A stretch of DNA of 64,000 bases from Variovorax gossypii (GTDB lineage Bacteria; Pseudomonadota; Gammaproteobacteria; Burkholderiales; Burkholderiaceae_C): contig NZ_RXOE01000007.1 of NCBI RefSeq assembly GCF_003965815.1, forward strand, positions 1 through 64,000, written 5' to 3'. Below, piece after piece: positions 1 through 8,009 of this stretch (its first letter is position 1; every line of letters starts with the position of its first letter). Below the pieces are notes generated by a model. That model ran no database searches and was not told where the DNA came from. It saw only the letters and a program-made list of their open reading frames with translations. The position numbers and the translations under genes were made by a program.

Positions 1-20
1 CTCCCCCAGCGGGGGAGGGA
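1..20. repeat. GC-rich palindromic intergenic repeat (partial at window edge)
   Basis: A C5/G5 palindrome (CTCCCCCAGCGGGGGAGG) cut by the window edge. The same unit recurs at 12443-12463 in front of boxA, so it is a dispersed element. Here it lies just downstream of livM, where it could act as a 3' stem-loop, but no T-tract follows it. Confidence 0.6.
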
Positions 21-37
21 GGAAGTCATCGTGCAAG

Positions 38-997
38 TCATGCAGCCCCCTTCGGCGACAGGCGTTGGACGAGACCGATCAGGCCCTTGGGCAGCAGCGC
101 CACGAACACGATGATCGTGAGGCCCAGCGTCAGCTGCCAGTGGTCGGCCAGCGGGCCCATCACGGCATGCGTGGAGAAGATCTCCTTCAGCAGCGTGAAC
201 GCCACCGCGCCGATGACCGCGCCGCGCAGATGGCCGAGGCCGCCGAGGATCACCATCAGAAGCACCTCGCCCGAGTTGTGCCAGGCCATCAGCTCCGGGT
301 TGACCACGCCGTCGCGCGAGGCCAGCAGGAAGCCCGCGAGCCCGGCCAGCGCGCCCGCCAGCACGAAGGCCGCGAGCTTGTAGCCGTACACCGCGAAGCC
401 GGCGGCGCGCATGCGCTGCTCGTTCACGCGGATGCCGGCCAGCGCCGCGCCGAAGCGCGAGCGCCGGATGAGCGCCAGCAGCGCGTAGGTGAACACCAAC
501 GAGCCCAGCACCACGTAGAACAGCACCGTGCGGTTCTCCATGTCGAGCGCGCCGATGGCGGGCCGCACGTACATGTAGATGCCGTCGCTGCCGCCGCCCA
601 CCTTGGTGTCGTGGAACACGAAGAAGGCCATCTGCGCGAAGGCCAGCGTCACCATGATGAAGTACACGCCGCGCGTGCGCAGGCTCAGCGCGCCGACGAA
701 GAGTGCGTAGAGCCCGGCCGCGCCCATGGCCGCCGGCAGCAGCAGCGCGAAGTTGCCGCCCTCGTTGCCCGAGGCCAGCACGGTGACGTAGGCACCGATG
801 CCGTAGAACGCCGCGTGGCCCAGGCTCACGAGGCCGGTCATGCCCACCAGCAGCTCCAGGCTCAGCGCGAAGATCGACAGGATCATCACCTTCACGATGA
901 AGTCCGATGCGTAGTTGCCCATGAACGGGCCGGCGACGCCGATGGCGACCGCGCAGGCCACGGGCAGGAGGAACGCTCCCTTCTTCATGGCTGTCAT
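38..997 (-). CDS. livM: Branched-chain amino acid-type ABC transporter permease LivM
   Basis: Inner-membrane permease of a LivFGHMK-type importer, 319 residues, with about eight to ten hydrophobic segments and the family signature around RTRGVYFIMVTLAFAQM. The ATG at 997 was chosen because it overlaps the livH stop (994-996), a usual arrangement in this family; a second ATG lies three codons downstream. It is the last visible gene of a long minus-strand operon beginning with the DUF4863 gene at 7846, so it very likely imports benzoate or a related aromatic acid rather than amino acids. That substrate is inferred only from the box context. The cognate ATPases LivG and LivF are not in the window and are expected to the left. 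Confidence 0.9.
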   Translation of the reverse strand: MTAMKKGAFLLPVACAVAIGVAGPFMGNYASDFIVKVMILSIFALSLELLVGMTGLVSLGHAAFYGIGAYVTVLASGNEGGNFALLLPAAMGAAGLYALFVGALSLRTRGVYFIMVTLAFAQMAFFVFHDTKVGGGSDGIYMYVRPAIGALDMENRTVLFYVVLGSLVFTYALLALIRRSRFGAALAGIRVNEQRMRAAGFAVYGYKLAAFVLAGALAGLAGFLLASRDGVVNPELMAWHNSGEVLLMVILGGLGHLRGAVIGAVAFTLLKEIFSTHAVMGPLADHWQLTLGLTIIVFVALLPKGLIGLVQRLSPKGAA

Positions 998-1866
998 GGC
1001 CGCCTCCCCATCAGCCCCTCGGGCTTCCAGATCAGCACGATGGCCATCAGCAGGTAGATGCCGATGCCGCTCAAGTCGGCGAAGAACACCTTGCCGAAGG
1101 TGTCGACGAAGCCCACCAGCAGCGAGGCCACCAGCGCGCCGGTGATGGAGCCGATGCCGCCGATCACCACCAGCACGAAGCAGATGATGAGAACGCTCGC
1201 GCCCATGTTGGGATACACCGAGGACATCGGCGCGGCGATCATGCCGGCCAGCGCTGCGAGCGCCACGCCCGCGGCGAACACGATGCGGTAGAGCCGCTTC
1301 ACGTCGATGCCGAGGCCGCGCACCATGTCGCGGTTGCTCGCGCCGGCGCGGATCATCATGCCCAGCCGCGTGCGGTTGACCACCCAGTACAGCCCCACCG
1401 CCAGCACGATGCAGGCGGCCGAGGCGAAGAGCCGGTACCACGGATAGCTCATGACGCTGCCCAGCGCGAAGCTGCCGTCGAGCCACGCGGGCACCTTCAC
1501 GCCGTGCACATCGTTGCCCACGAGGATGGAACGCAGCTCCTCGAACACCAGGATCAGGCCGTAGGTCATGAGCACCTGCTGCAGATGGTCACGCTGGTAG
1601 AGGTAGCTGAAGAAGGCCCATTCGAGCAGGTAGCCGAAGACGGCCGCCAGCACCACGCCGGCCACCAGCATCAGCAAAAACTGATCGCCGAAGACAGGCG
1701 CGAGCGAGAACGCCATGTACGCGCCGATCATGTAGAAGCTCCCGTGGGCGAGGTTGATGACGCCCATGATCCCGAAGATCAGCGTCAGCCCCGAGGCCAC
1801 GAGGAAGAGCAGGAGTCCGTACTGAACCGAGTTCAGACACTGGACCAGGAAGGTTCCGAAATCCAA
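994..1866 (-). CDS. livH: Branched-chain amino acid-type ABC transporter permease LivH
   Basis: Partner permease of LivM, 290 residues, with the conserved stretch FGIMGVINLAHGSFYMIGAY near residues 30-50 and several further membrane segments. I chose a TTG start at 1866: it sits about 6 bases after an AGGAA ribosome-binding sequence and gives the usual LivH length. The upstream ATG alternative would add about 58 residues translated from the intergenic repeat at 1879-1970, with no similarity to transporters. The gene overlaps livM by 4 bases and follows the solute-binding-protein gene after a gap filled by that repeat. The likely substrate is an aromatic acid, inferred from the box operon. Confidence 0.88.
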   Translation of the reverse strand: MDFGTFLVQCLNSVQYGLLLFLVASGLTLIFGIMGVINLAHGSFYMIGAYMAFSLAPVFGDQFLLMLVAGVVLAAVFGYLLEWAFFSYLYQRDHLQQVLMTYGLILVFEELRSILVGNDVHGVKVPAWLDGSFALGSVMSYPWYRLFASAACIVLAVGLYWVVNRTRLGMMIRAGASNRDMVRGLGIDVKRLYRIVFAAGVALAALAGMIAAPMSSVYPNMGASVLIICFVLVVIGGIGSITGALVASLLVGFVDTFGKVFFADLSGIGIYLLMAIVLIWKPEGLMGRRP

Positions 1867-1878
1867 GATTTTTCCTAA

Positions 1879-1970
1879 CCCCCAGGCTGCGCGCACTTCG
1901 TGTCGCTTCGCCAACCCCCTTGCAGGGGGCGACGCCTGCGGCCCGGCAAAGCCGGTTCCGCGGCGTCTCG
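1879..1970 (+). repeat. Interspersed ~90-bp repeat, copy 1
   Basis: First of three copies of a repeat that begins CCCCCAGGCT and continues with CACTTCGTGTCGC, CCAACCCCCT, GGGGGC and GGCAAAGCCGGTTCCGCGG. The others are 7257-7345 (opposite orientation) and 8959-9049. It contains nested inverted repeats (CCCCCT with GGGGG; CCGGCAAAGCCGG). It fills the gap between livH and the solute-binding-protein gene inside an operon and may tune distal expression by forming a stem-loop. Confidence 0.85.
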
Positions 1971-2027
1971 CGAAACGAGCCCTGCGGGCTCGCGGCTGGC
2001 GTTGTTTGTTGAAAGGAGGTTGGTGCC

Positions 2028-3209
2028 TTACATCCGGCAACCGCGAGCGGGGTCGGCCAAGCCCTTGATGGCGGTGCTCACCAGCTTGTTCTCCTTGCCC
2101 TCCACCTTGCGCAGGTAGATGTCCTGCACCGGGTTGTGGGCCTTGCTCACGGTGAAGGTGCCGCGCGGGCTGTCGATCTTGGCCTTCTCGACGGCGGCCG
2201 CGAACTCGGCCTTCTTCGAGATGTCGCCCTTGGTGGCGTTCAGGCCCACGCCCAGCATCTGGGCGGCGTCGTAGCCCTGCACCGCATACACGTCGGGCTG
2301 CAGCTTGAACGACTTGGCGTAGGCCACGCGGAAGGCGTTGTCGCGCGAGGTGTTCAGGCCGTCGGCGTAGTGCAGCGTGGTGAGCATGCCCTGGGCCGAC
2401 TCGCCCTGCGCGTCGAGCGTGCCGTCGGTCAGGAAGCCGGGGCCGTACAGCGGAATGGTCTTGTTCAGGCCGGCGGCCTGGTAGTCCTTGACGAACTTCA
2501 CTGCGCCGCCGCCCGCGAAGAAGGCGTACACCGCATCGGGCTTGGCCGCCGCGATCTCGGTCAGCAGCGCCTGGAACTCCACGTTGGGGAAGGGCAGGGT
2601 GAGCTGCTTGTCGACCTTGCCGCCGTTCTTCTCGAAGCCTTCCTTGAAACCGTTGACCGACTCGTCGCCCGCCGCGTACTTCCAGGTGATGGTCATGGCC
2701 TTCTTCTTGCCCTGCTGCTTGGCCGCCACTTCACCCATGGCGTAGGCCGGCTGCCAGTTGCTGAACGAGCTGCGGAAGATGTTGGGCGCGCACATCGGGC
2801 CCGTGACGGCGTCGGCGCCGGCGTTGGGCACGATCAGCACGGTGCCGCTTTCCTTGGCGGCCTTGGCCATGGCCATCGCCACGCCGGAGTGCACGGTGCC
2901 GACGATCACGTCGACGTTGTCGCGCTTGATGAGCTTGTTGACGTTGTCGGTGGCCTTGGCGGGGTCGGACTCGTCGTCGACCTTGAAGTACTCGATCTCG
3001 CGGCCGGCGAGCTTGCCGCCCTGTTCGTCGACGTAGAGCTTGAAGCCGTTCTCGATGGCCACGCCCAGTGCGGTGTAGGTGCCGCTGTAGGGCAGCATCA
3101 GGCCGACCTTGAGCTTGCCGGTGCCCTGGGCTGCAGCGGCCGTCGCCAGCGAGGCGAATGCGATGGCCGTGAGGGCCAGGCGGATGGTCGAGGCGGTGCG
3201 AATGGTCAT
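2028..3209 (-). CDS. Branched-chain amino acid-type ABC transporter substrate-binding protein
   Basis: Periplasmic solute-binding protein of the LivK/type-I fold, 393 residues. It has a signal peptide (residues about 1-25, ending ATAAAAQG) followed by the family opening KVGLMLPYSGTYTALG and the ligand-region motif VIVGTVHSGVAMAMAKAAKE. The ATG at 3209 follows a GGAGAG ribosome-binding sequence and overlaps the stop of the upstream hydrolase by 4 bases, so the two are translationally coupled. Placement between the benzoate-CoA ligase and livHM suggests it binds benzoate or a substituted benzoate. In the related Rhodopseudomonas palustris system such proteins bind aromatic acids. The exact ligand is inferred. 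Confidence 0.9.
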   Translation of the reverse strand: MTIRTASTIRLALTAIAFASLATAAAAQGTGKLKVGLMLPYSGTYTALGVAIENGFKLYVDEQGGKLAGREIEYFKVDDESDPAKATDNVNKLIKRDNVDVIVGTVHSGVAMAMAKAAKESGTVLIVPNAGADAVTGPMCAPNIFRSSFSNWQPAYAMGEVAAKQQGKKKAMTITWKYAAGDESVNGFKEGFEKNGGKVDKQLTLPFPNVEFQALLTEIAAAKPDAVYAFFAGGGAVKFVKDYQAAGLNKTIPLYGPGFLTDGTLDAQGESAQGMLTTLHYADGLNTSRDNAFRVAYAKSFKLQPDVYAVQGYDAAQMLGVGLNATKGDISKKAEFAAAVEKAKIDSPRGTFTVSKAHNPVQDIYLRKVEGKENKLVSTAIKGLADPARGCRM

Positions 3210-4012
3210 GATGTCTCTCTCCGGTTTTTGGTGATGAAGGAAGTGGCCGCGACGATGACACGATCCGGCTGATCGCGATGCGGGGAATGCCCGCATTCAG
3301 GGATTTCGAGCAGCTCGCAACCACTGACGCGCGCGGCGATGCCGCGGATCTGCGCGAGGGTGCCGTACTCGTCGTCGATGCCCTGCACGGCGAGCACGGG
3401 GCAGCGGATGGCGTCGAGTTCTTTCTCGATGTTCCAGTCGCGAAATGGCGGGTGCAGCCAGATGCGGTTCCAGCCCCAGAAGGCCGAGTCGGCGCTGTCG
3501 TGGTAGCGGCCCAGCTTCTGCGGCAGGTCGGTGCCGAGGTAGGCGGTGCGCGCGTTCTCGATGTTCGCGACGGTCACGTCCTCCACGAAGATGTGCGGCG
3601 CCAGCACGACGAGGCCGGCCACCTTGTCCGGAAAGCGCGAGGCGTACAGCAGCGAGATCGAGCCGCCGTCGCTGTGGCCGAAGAGCCAGGGCTTCTCGTG
3701 GCCGAGCCCGAGTGCTGAGAACAGGGCGGGCAGCACTTCGTGCGCCTGGCGGTGCATGAAGTCGACGTCCCAGATCTCGTCCTCGGCACGCGGCGTCGAG
3801 CGGCCGTAGCCCGGGCGCGAGAACACGAGGCCGCGCACGCCGGCGGCTTCGCACAGCCGCGCGGGGAAGTCCTTCCACATCGCGACGGAGCCCAGGCCCT
3901 CGTGCAGGAACACGACGAGCGGCGCGTCGCCGCGCTCGGGCGCGATCCATTGGCACTCGATGCGCACCTCGCGGCCGCGCCAACCAATGGTGGCGAACGC
4001 GGGCGCGCTCAT
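3206..4012 (-). CDS. Alpha/beta hydrolase of the box operon
   Basis: Alpha/beta hydrolase of 268 residues. The nucleophile motif is GHSDGG with Ser114; the acid is Asp213 or Asp214 (GIDDEYG) and the base His242 (CGHSPH), a complete catalytic triad. No signal peptide is visible, so it is probably cytoplasmic. It overlaps both neighbours by 4 bases (ATGA junctions with bclA upstream and the solute-binding-protein gene downstream). Hydrolases of this type are common in aerobic benzoyl-CoA clusters and may act as a thioesterase that relieves CoA trapping, or as an esterase releasing benzoate from esters. The exact substrate is unknown. Confidence 0.85.
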   Translation of the reverse strand: MSAPAFATIGWRGREVRIECQWIAPERGDAPLVVFLHEGLGSVAMWKDFPARLCEAAGVRGLVFSRPGYGRSTPRAEDEIWDVDFMHRQAHEVLPALFSALGLGHEKPWLFGHSDGGSISLLYASRFPDKVAGLVVLAPHIFVEDVTVANIENARTAYLGTDLPQKLGRYHDSADSAFWGWNRIWLHPPFRDWNIEKELDAIRCPVLAVQGIDDEYGTLAQIRGIAARVSGCELLEIPECGHSPHRDQPDRVIVAATSFITKNRRETS

Positions 4013-5628
4013 GCCTGCTTTTCCTTCTCGCGCAGGCGGAAGCGCTGGATCTTGCCCGTGGCGGTCTTCGGCAGCTCGCCCACGAATTCCAGGAAGCGCG
4101 GGTACTTGTACGGCGCCAGGCGTTCCTTCACGAAGGCCTTCAGCTCTTCCTCGGTGGCCGCGCTGCCGTCCTTCAGCACCACGAAGGCCTTGGTCTTGGT
4201 CAGGCCGTCGGCGTCTTCCTTGCCGATCACCGCCGCCTCGAGCACGGCGGGGTGCTGCATCAGCGTGGCCTCGACCTCGAAGGGCGAGACGTAGATGCCG
4301 CTGACCTTGAGCATGTCGTCGCTGCGCCCGGCGTAGGTGTAGTAGCCGTCGGCGTCGCGGGTGTACTTGTCGCCGCTCTTGGTCCAGCCGCCCTGGAAGG
4401 TCTCGCGCGACTTCTCGCGGTTGCTCCAGTACATCAGCGCCGAGCTGGGGCCGCGGATGTAGAGGTCGCCCACCTCGCCGTCGGGCACGGGGCGGCCGTC
4501 CTCGCCGCGCAGCTCGACCTCGTAGCCTTCCACCGGCCGGCCGGTGGTGCCGTAGCGCACGTCGCCGGGGCGGTTGGAGATGAAGATGTGCAGCATCTCC
4601 GTGGAGCCGATGCCGTCGATGATCTCGCAGCCGAAGTGCTGCTTGAAGCGCTGCGCGATCTCGCCCGGCAGCGCCTCGCCGGCCGAGGAGCACATGCGCA
4701 GCGCCACCGCTTCGCGTGCCGGCAGCTTCGGCGAGGCGAGCATGCCGGCGAAGCCGGTGGGGGCGCCGAAGAACACGGTGGGCCGCATCGGCGCCGGGCC
4801 GCCCCAAGCCGATGCAGCCCCCTCGGGGGGCAGGCGCGAAGCGCCTTGGGGGCCCGTATCTCCGACCCAGCGCCGGAAGGTGGCGTCGGGCGTGGGGCGC
4901 TCGGCCATCAGCACCACGGTGGCGCCCACCGAGAGCGGGAAGGTCAGCGCATTGCCCAGGCCGTAGGCGAAGTACATCTTGGCGGCCGAGAAGCAGACGT
5001 CGTCCTCGGTCAGCGCGAGCACCGGCTTGCCGTAGAGCTCGGCCGTCCACCACAGGTTGGCGTGCGTGTGGACCGTGCCCTTGGGCTTGCCGGTGGAGCC
5101 GGACGAATACAGCCAGAAGCCCGGGTCGTCGGATGCGGTCGTCACCGGGGCCGCCAGCGGCTCTGCGGCGGCGAGCGCTGCGTCGAACTCCTGCGCACCC
5201 TCGGGTAGCGCCCCGGTGGGCTGCGACACGAACAGCGCGCGCACCTCGTGCCCGCCGCGCGACATCGCCTCCTGCAGCGTGGGCAGCAGCGCGCCCGAGA
5301 CCAGCGCGGCCTGAGCGCGGCTGTGGTCGAGCATGTAGGCGTAGTCGTCGGACGTGAGCAGGGTGTTGACCGCTACCGGCACCACGCCGGCATAGAGGCA
5401 GCCCAGGAAGCTCACGGGCCAGTCGTTGCCGTCGAGCATCAGCAGCAGCACGCGCTCCTCGCGCCGGATGCCGGCCGCCTGCAGGGCAGCGGCCAGCCGG
5501 CGCGAGCGGTCTTCGAGCTGGCCGTAGCTCAGCGTGCCGCGGTCGTCGATGTAGGCGGGGCGCGCGGCGCGCTCGCGGTTGAGGTCGAACAGATGTCCGG
5601 CGAAGTTGAATCGTGGGGGCAGTGTCAT
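4009..5628 (-). CDS. bclA: Benzoate-CoA ligase (AMP-forming), with an in-frame repeat insertion
   Basis: Activates benzoate to benzoyl-CoA using ATP, the entry step of the box pathway. The 539-residue ANL-family protein has the A3 motif YSSGSTGKPKGTVH (about residues 174-187), the A5-type motif IDGIGSTEMLHIF, and the C-terminal PKTATGKIQRFRLRE with the catalytic Lys. The start follows AAGGAG and the stop overlaps the hydrolase gene. Residues about 256-280 (GDTGPQG to WGGPAPM) are encoded by a palindromic repeat at 4799-4855 and interrupt the usual continuity between FRRW and RPTVFFGAPT. The reading frame is kept, so the protein may still be active with a surface loop. The benzoate assignment rests on similarity plus the box context; a substituted benzoate is possible. 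Confidence 0.9.
   Translation of the reverse strand: MTLPPRFNFAGHLFDLNRERAARPAYIDDRGTLSYGQLEDRSRRLAAALQAAGIRREERVLLLMLDGNDWPVSFLGCLYAGVVPVAVNTLLTSDDYAYMLDHSRAQAALVSGALLPTLQEAMSRGGHEVRALFVSQPTGALPEGAQEFDAALAAAEPLAAPVTTASDDPGFWLYSSGSTGKPKGTVHTHANLWWTAELYGKPVLALTEDDVCFSAAKMYFAYGLGNALTFPLSVGATVVLMAERPTPDATFRRWVGDTGPQGASRLPPEGAASAWGGPAPMRPTVFFGAPTGFAGMLASPKLPAREAVALRMCSSAGEALPGEIAQRFKQHFGCEIIDGIGSTEMLHIFISNRPGDVRYGTTGRPVEGYEVELRGEDGRPVPDGEVGDLYIRGPSSALMYWSNREKSRETFQGGWTKSGDKYTRDADGYYTYAGRSDDMLKVSGIYVSPFEVEATLMQHPAVLEAAVIGKEDADGLTKTKAFVVLKDGSAATEEELKAFVKERLAPYKYPRFLEFVGELPKTATGKIQRFRLREKEKQA
4799..4855. repeat. Palindromic repeat inserted in frame inside bclA
   Basis: About 57 bp made of nested inverted repeats: GCCCCAAG at 4801-4808 with CTTGGGGGC at 4845-4853, CCCCCTCGGGGGG at 4818-4830, and GGCGC-gaa-GCGCC at 4833-4845. 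This layout resembles intergenic palindromic elements common in Comamonadaceae chromosomes, but here it is inside a coding sequence. It adds about 19-25 residues without breaking the frame. Confidence 0.75.
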
Positions 5629-5659
5629 GGTCTTGTCTCCTTCGGCCGTGTTTCTTCTT

Positions 5660-7228
5660 CTAGAGGCCGAGCGCGGCGAGGACGCCGGGGCTTGCCTGCA
5701 CCGCCGCGCGGCGGTGATAGAAATCGAGCGCGCGCAGTCCGCCCAGCTCGGCGCCGCCGCCCGCGCGGCCGGGGCCGCCGTGCAGCGACATCGGCATCAC
5801 GTTGCCGTGGCCGGTGTGGGCCTGCGCCACCTCGGGCGTGATGACGTGCACGCGGCCGTGGCTCGGCGCTACGGCGAGCGCGGCCTGCGCCAGCGCCGCG
5901 TCGTCGCTTCCATACAGAGAGGTGACGAGCGAGCCCTGGCCGCGGTGGGCGAGCGCGATGCCGTGTGCGAGGTCGCGGTATGGCAGCAGCGTGGCGACGG
6001 GGCCGAACACTTCGACGTCGTGCACGCGCTGCGCGGCGTCGGCGTCGCGCGCGCCCAGCAGCACGGGGGCGATGCAGGCGGCCACGGCCGGGTCGGCGTC
6101 GACCAGGGGCTTGTCGCGGCCGTCGTGCAGCACGGTAGTCTGCGCGGCCAGCGCGTCCAGCGCGGCCAGCGCGTCCAGCCCCTCGCGCACCGAGTCCAGT
6201 TGCGCGCGGCTCACCAGCGAACCCATGCGCACGCTCTCGTTGCGCGGATTGCCGACGCTGATGCCAGCGAGCTTCGCGCCGATGGCCTCGGCCGCCGCGT
6301 CGTACAGCTTAGCGGGAACCAGGACGCGACGGATGGCGGTGCACTTCTGGCCCGACTTCACCGTCATCTCGCGCACCACTTCGCGCACGAGCAGGTTGAA
6401 GGCATCGCTGCCGGGCGCGGCGCCGGGCAGCAGCAGGGCGCTGTTGAGGCTGTCGGCCTCGATGTTCACGCGCACCGAGCGCTGGGCCACGGCCGGGTGC
6501 GAGCGGATCACCGCCGCCGTCTCGGCCGAGCCGGTGAACGAGGCCACGTCGAAGGGCTGCAGCGCATCCATCAAACCGGCCGAGCTGCCGCAGACGATGG
6601 AGAGCGCGCCGGCGGGCAGCACGCCCGCATCGACCACGTCCTTCACCATGCGCTGCGTGAGCCAGGCGGTGGCCGTGGCAGGCTTCACGATGACCGGCAC
6701 GCCCGACAGCAGCGCGGGTGCGGCCTTCTCCCACAGGCCCCACGAGGGGAAATTGAAGGCGTTGATGAAGAGCGCCACGCCCTGCGTCGGCACCTGCAGG
6801 TGCTGCGACTGGAACACCGGCTCCTTGCCGAGCTTCGCCGCGTCGCCGTCGCGCAGCGCGCGCACGTCGCCGAGCGCGTCGCCCCACTTGGCGTACTGGC
6901 CGAGCGTGAAGATCGCGCCGTCGATGTCCACGGCCGAGTCGTTCTTCACCGTGCCCGAGTTCGCGGTGGCGATCTCGTAGTAGGCGTCGCGGTTGGCCTG
7001 CAGCACCTTCACGACGGCGGCGAGCAGCCCCGCACGCTGGCGGTAGGTGAGGGCGCGCAGCGCATTGCCGCCCTGTTCGCGTGCGAAGGCGAAGGCGGCG
7101 GGGAGGTCGAGGCCGGTGGCATCGACGCGCGCGAGCTCGGTGCCGAGCACCGGGTCGAACAGGGGCGTGCCGGCGCCCGTTCCGCTTTGCCAGCGGCCGG
7201 CGACGTAGTTGGAAAGAAGCTCGGTCAT
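5660..7228 (-). CDS. boxD: 3,4-dehydroadipyl-CoA semialdehyde dehydrogenase BoxD
   Basis: NADP-dependent oxidation of 3,4-dehydroadipyl-CoA semialdehyde, the product of BoxC, to the acid. The 522-residue protein has the aldehyde-dehydrogenase fold: cofactor segment ALFINAFNFPSWGLWEKAAP, SFTGSAETA, the region with the catalytic Cys (KSGQKCTAIRR) and the C-terminal DFYHRRAAVQASPG. The ATG at 7228 starts at MTELLSNYVAG, the usual family beginning. A short tandem duplication (LDALAALDALAA) occurs near residue 345. The gene sits in the minus-strand box operon between the DUF4863 gene and bclA. Function is assigned with confidence from family plus the complete box gene set. Confidence 0.92.
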   Translation of the reverse strand: MTELLSNYVAGRWQSGTGAGTPLFDPVLGTELARVDATGLDLPAAFAFAREQGGNALRALTYRQRAGLLAAVVKVLQANRDAYYEIATANSGTVKNDSAVDIDGAIFTLGQYAKWGDALGDVRALRDGDAAKLGKEPVFQSQHLQVPTQGVALFINAFNFPSWGLWEKAAPALLSGVPVIVKPATATAWLTQRMVKDVVDAGVLPAGALSIVCGSSAGLMDALQPFDVASFTGSAETAAVIRSHPAVAQRSVRVNIEADSLNSALLLPGAAPGSDAFNLLVREVVREMTVKSGQKCTAIRRVLVPAKLYDAAAEAIGAKLAGISVGNPRNESVRMGSLVSRAQLDSVREGLDALAALDALAAQTTVLHDGRDKPLVDADPAVAACIAPVLLGARDADAAQRVHDVEVFGPVATLLPYRDLAHGIALAHRGQGSLVTSLYGSDDAALAQAALAVAPSHGRVHVITPEVAQAHTGHGNVMPMSLHGGPGRAGGGAELGGLRALDFYHRRAAVQASPGVLAALGL

Positions 7229-7256
7229 TCGATGGGTCTCAACGTGGGCAGATTCG

Positions 7257-7345
7257 GGGAACACCGCGGAACCGGCTTTGCCGGGCCGCTGGTGTTGCCC
7301 CCGGCGAGGGGGTTGGCGGCCACACGAAGTGGGCAAGCCTGGGGG
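7257..7345 (-). repeat. Interspersed ~90-bp repeat, copy 2 (inverted)
   Basis: Reverse-orientation copy of the repeat at 1879-1970 and 8959-9049; read on the minus strand it runs from CCCCCAGGCTTGCCC to TTCCGCGGTGTTCC. It fills the gap between boxD and the DUF4863 gene, two genes of the same operon. Confidence 0.85.
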
Positions 7346-7351
7346 AGTGCT

Positions 7352-7846
7352 TCATACGGTGAACTTGATCTGCCCCTCGGGCAGTAGGTAAAGGACGAGC
7401 GCGCGGCCACTGGCCACGGTCGGGCGATGCGCGGTGCCGGGGCCGTAGACGCACCAGCCCGCGGGCCGTCCGTCGAAGGTGGCGGCTGCGCCGTCGAGCG
7501 GCATGATCAGGTCGATCTCGCCGTTGGGATGCGTGTGGTGCGGGCCGGCGATGTCCTGCATGTCGACCACGTCGACCGAGAAGCGGTGCAGCGCGTCCTC
7601 GGCCTTGAAGACGCGGCCGTACTTGATGCCGCCGCCTTCGCGCTCGCAGAGCCAGCCTTCGGCGACGCCGCCGATGCAGGCCTGGCGCAGCCGATCGAAG
7701 CTGGCGCTGCCGGCGCCGTGGTTGGCGTTGAGCCACCGGTCGAGCTCGCCGTCGAGCGGCTTGCCGGCAATTTCGGCGGTCAGGCCGGCGATCAGCTGGT
7801 GGAATGCTTCCTTGCCGGAGGCGGGAGTGCTGCTGCTGTCGGACAT
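7352..7846 (-). CDS. DUF4863 family protein (4-hydroxylaminobenzoate lyase-like, cupin-like)
   Basis: 164-residue cytoplasmic protein with a C-terminal cupin-like core: HHTHPNGEIDLIMPL gives candidate metal-binding His and Glu residues, followed by GWCVYGPGTAHRPTV. The family includes PnbB, which converts 4-hydroxylaminobenzoate to protocatechuate and ammonia, and members are often found beside box genes. It is the first gene of the minus-strand box operon, read from the promoter at 7915-7943. The ATG at 7844-7846 was preferred over a more upstream start that would cover the TGCA-containing promoter region. Its role in benzoyl-CoA metabolism is not known; a lyase or an accessory factor are both possible. 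Confidence 0.8.
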   Translation of the reverse strand: MSDSSSTPASGKEAFHQLIAGLTAEIAGKPLDGELDRWLNANHGAGSASFDRLRQACIGGVAEGWLCEREGGGIKYGRVFKAEDALHRFSVDVVDMQDIAGPHHTHPNGEIDLIMPLDGAAATFDGRPAGWCVYGPGTAHRPTVASGRALVLYLLPEGQIKFTV

Positions 7847-7874
7847 CGTGGGGCCTCGAACTTTGGAACTACCT

Positions 7875-7956
7875 TGCAGGATCACTGTATGTGCAGTATC
7901 TTGCGTGTAGCCGAACAATAAGCATCGAGACAATGAGTGTCAAGCAATATAGTGCA
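7875..7956. promoter_or_regulatory. Candidate BoxR sites (TGCA motifs) in the divergent control region
   Basis: TGCA occurs at 7875-7878, 7892-7895 and 7953-7956, on both sides of the minus-strand promoter at 7915-7943. BoxR/BzdR-type repressors are known to recognise TGCA-containing operators, so these are plausible binding sites. They are not arranged as the clear TGCA-N6-TGCA seen in front of boxC, so confidence is modest. Confidence 0.45.
7915..7943 (-). promoter_or_regulatory. Sigma-70-type promoter of the DUF4863-boxD-bclA-liv operon
   Basis: On the minus strand there is a perfect -35 TTGACA (7943-7938), a 17-base spacer, and a -10 TATTGT (7920-7915). Transcription would start near 7908, about 60 bases before the DUF4863 start codon. 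Confidence 0.65.
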
Positions 7957-8009
7957 TCTATGGTGTTTACCCTGAGCGAGCACAATCCCGGCGAAGAACG
8001 AGGAATTGC

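Noticed and set aside
3206..5053. 615-codon frame joining the hydrolase to part of bclA
   Set aside because: Only the last 268 codons code for a protein; the upstream part is bclA in the wrong frame. The hydrolase starts at 4012.
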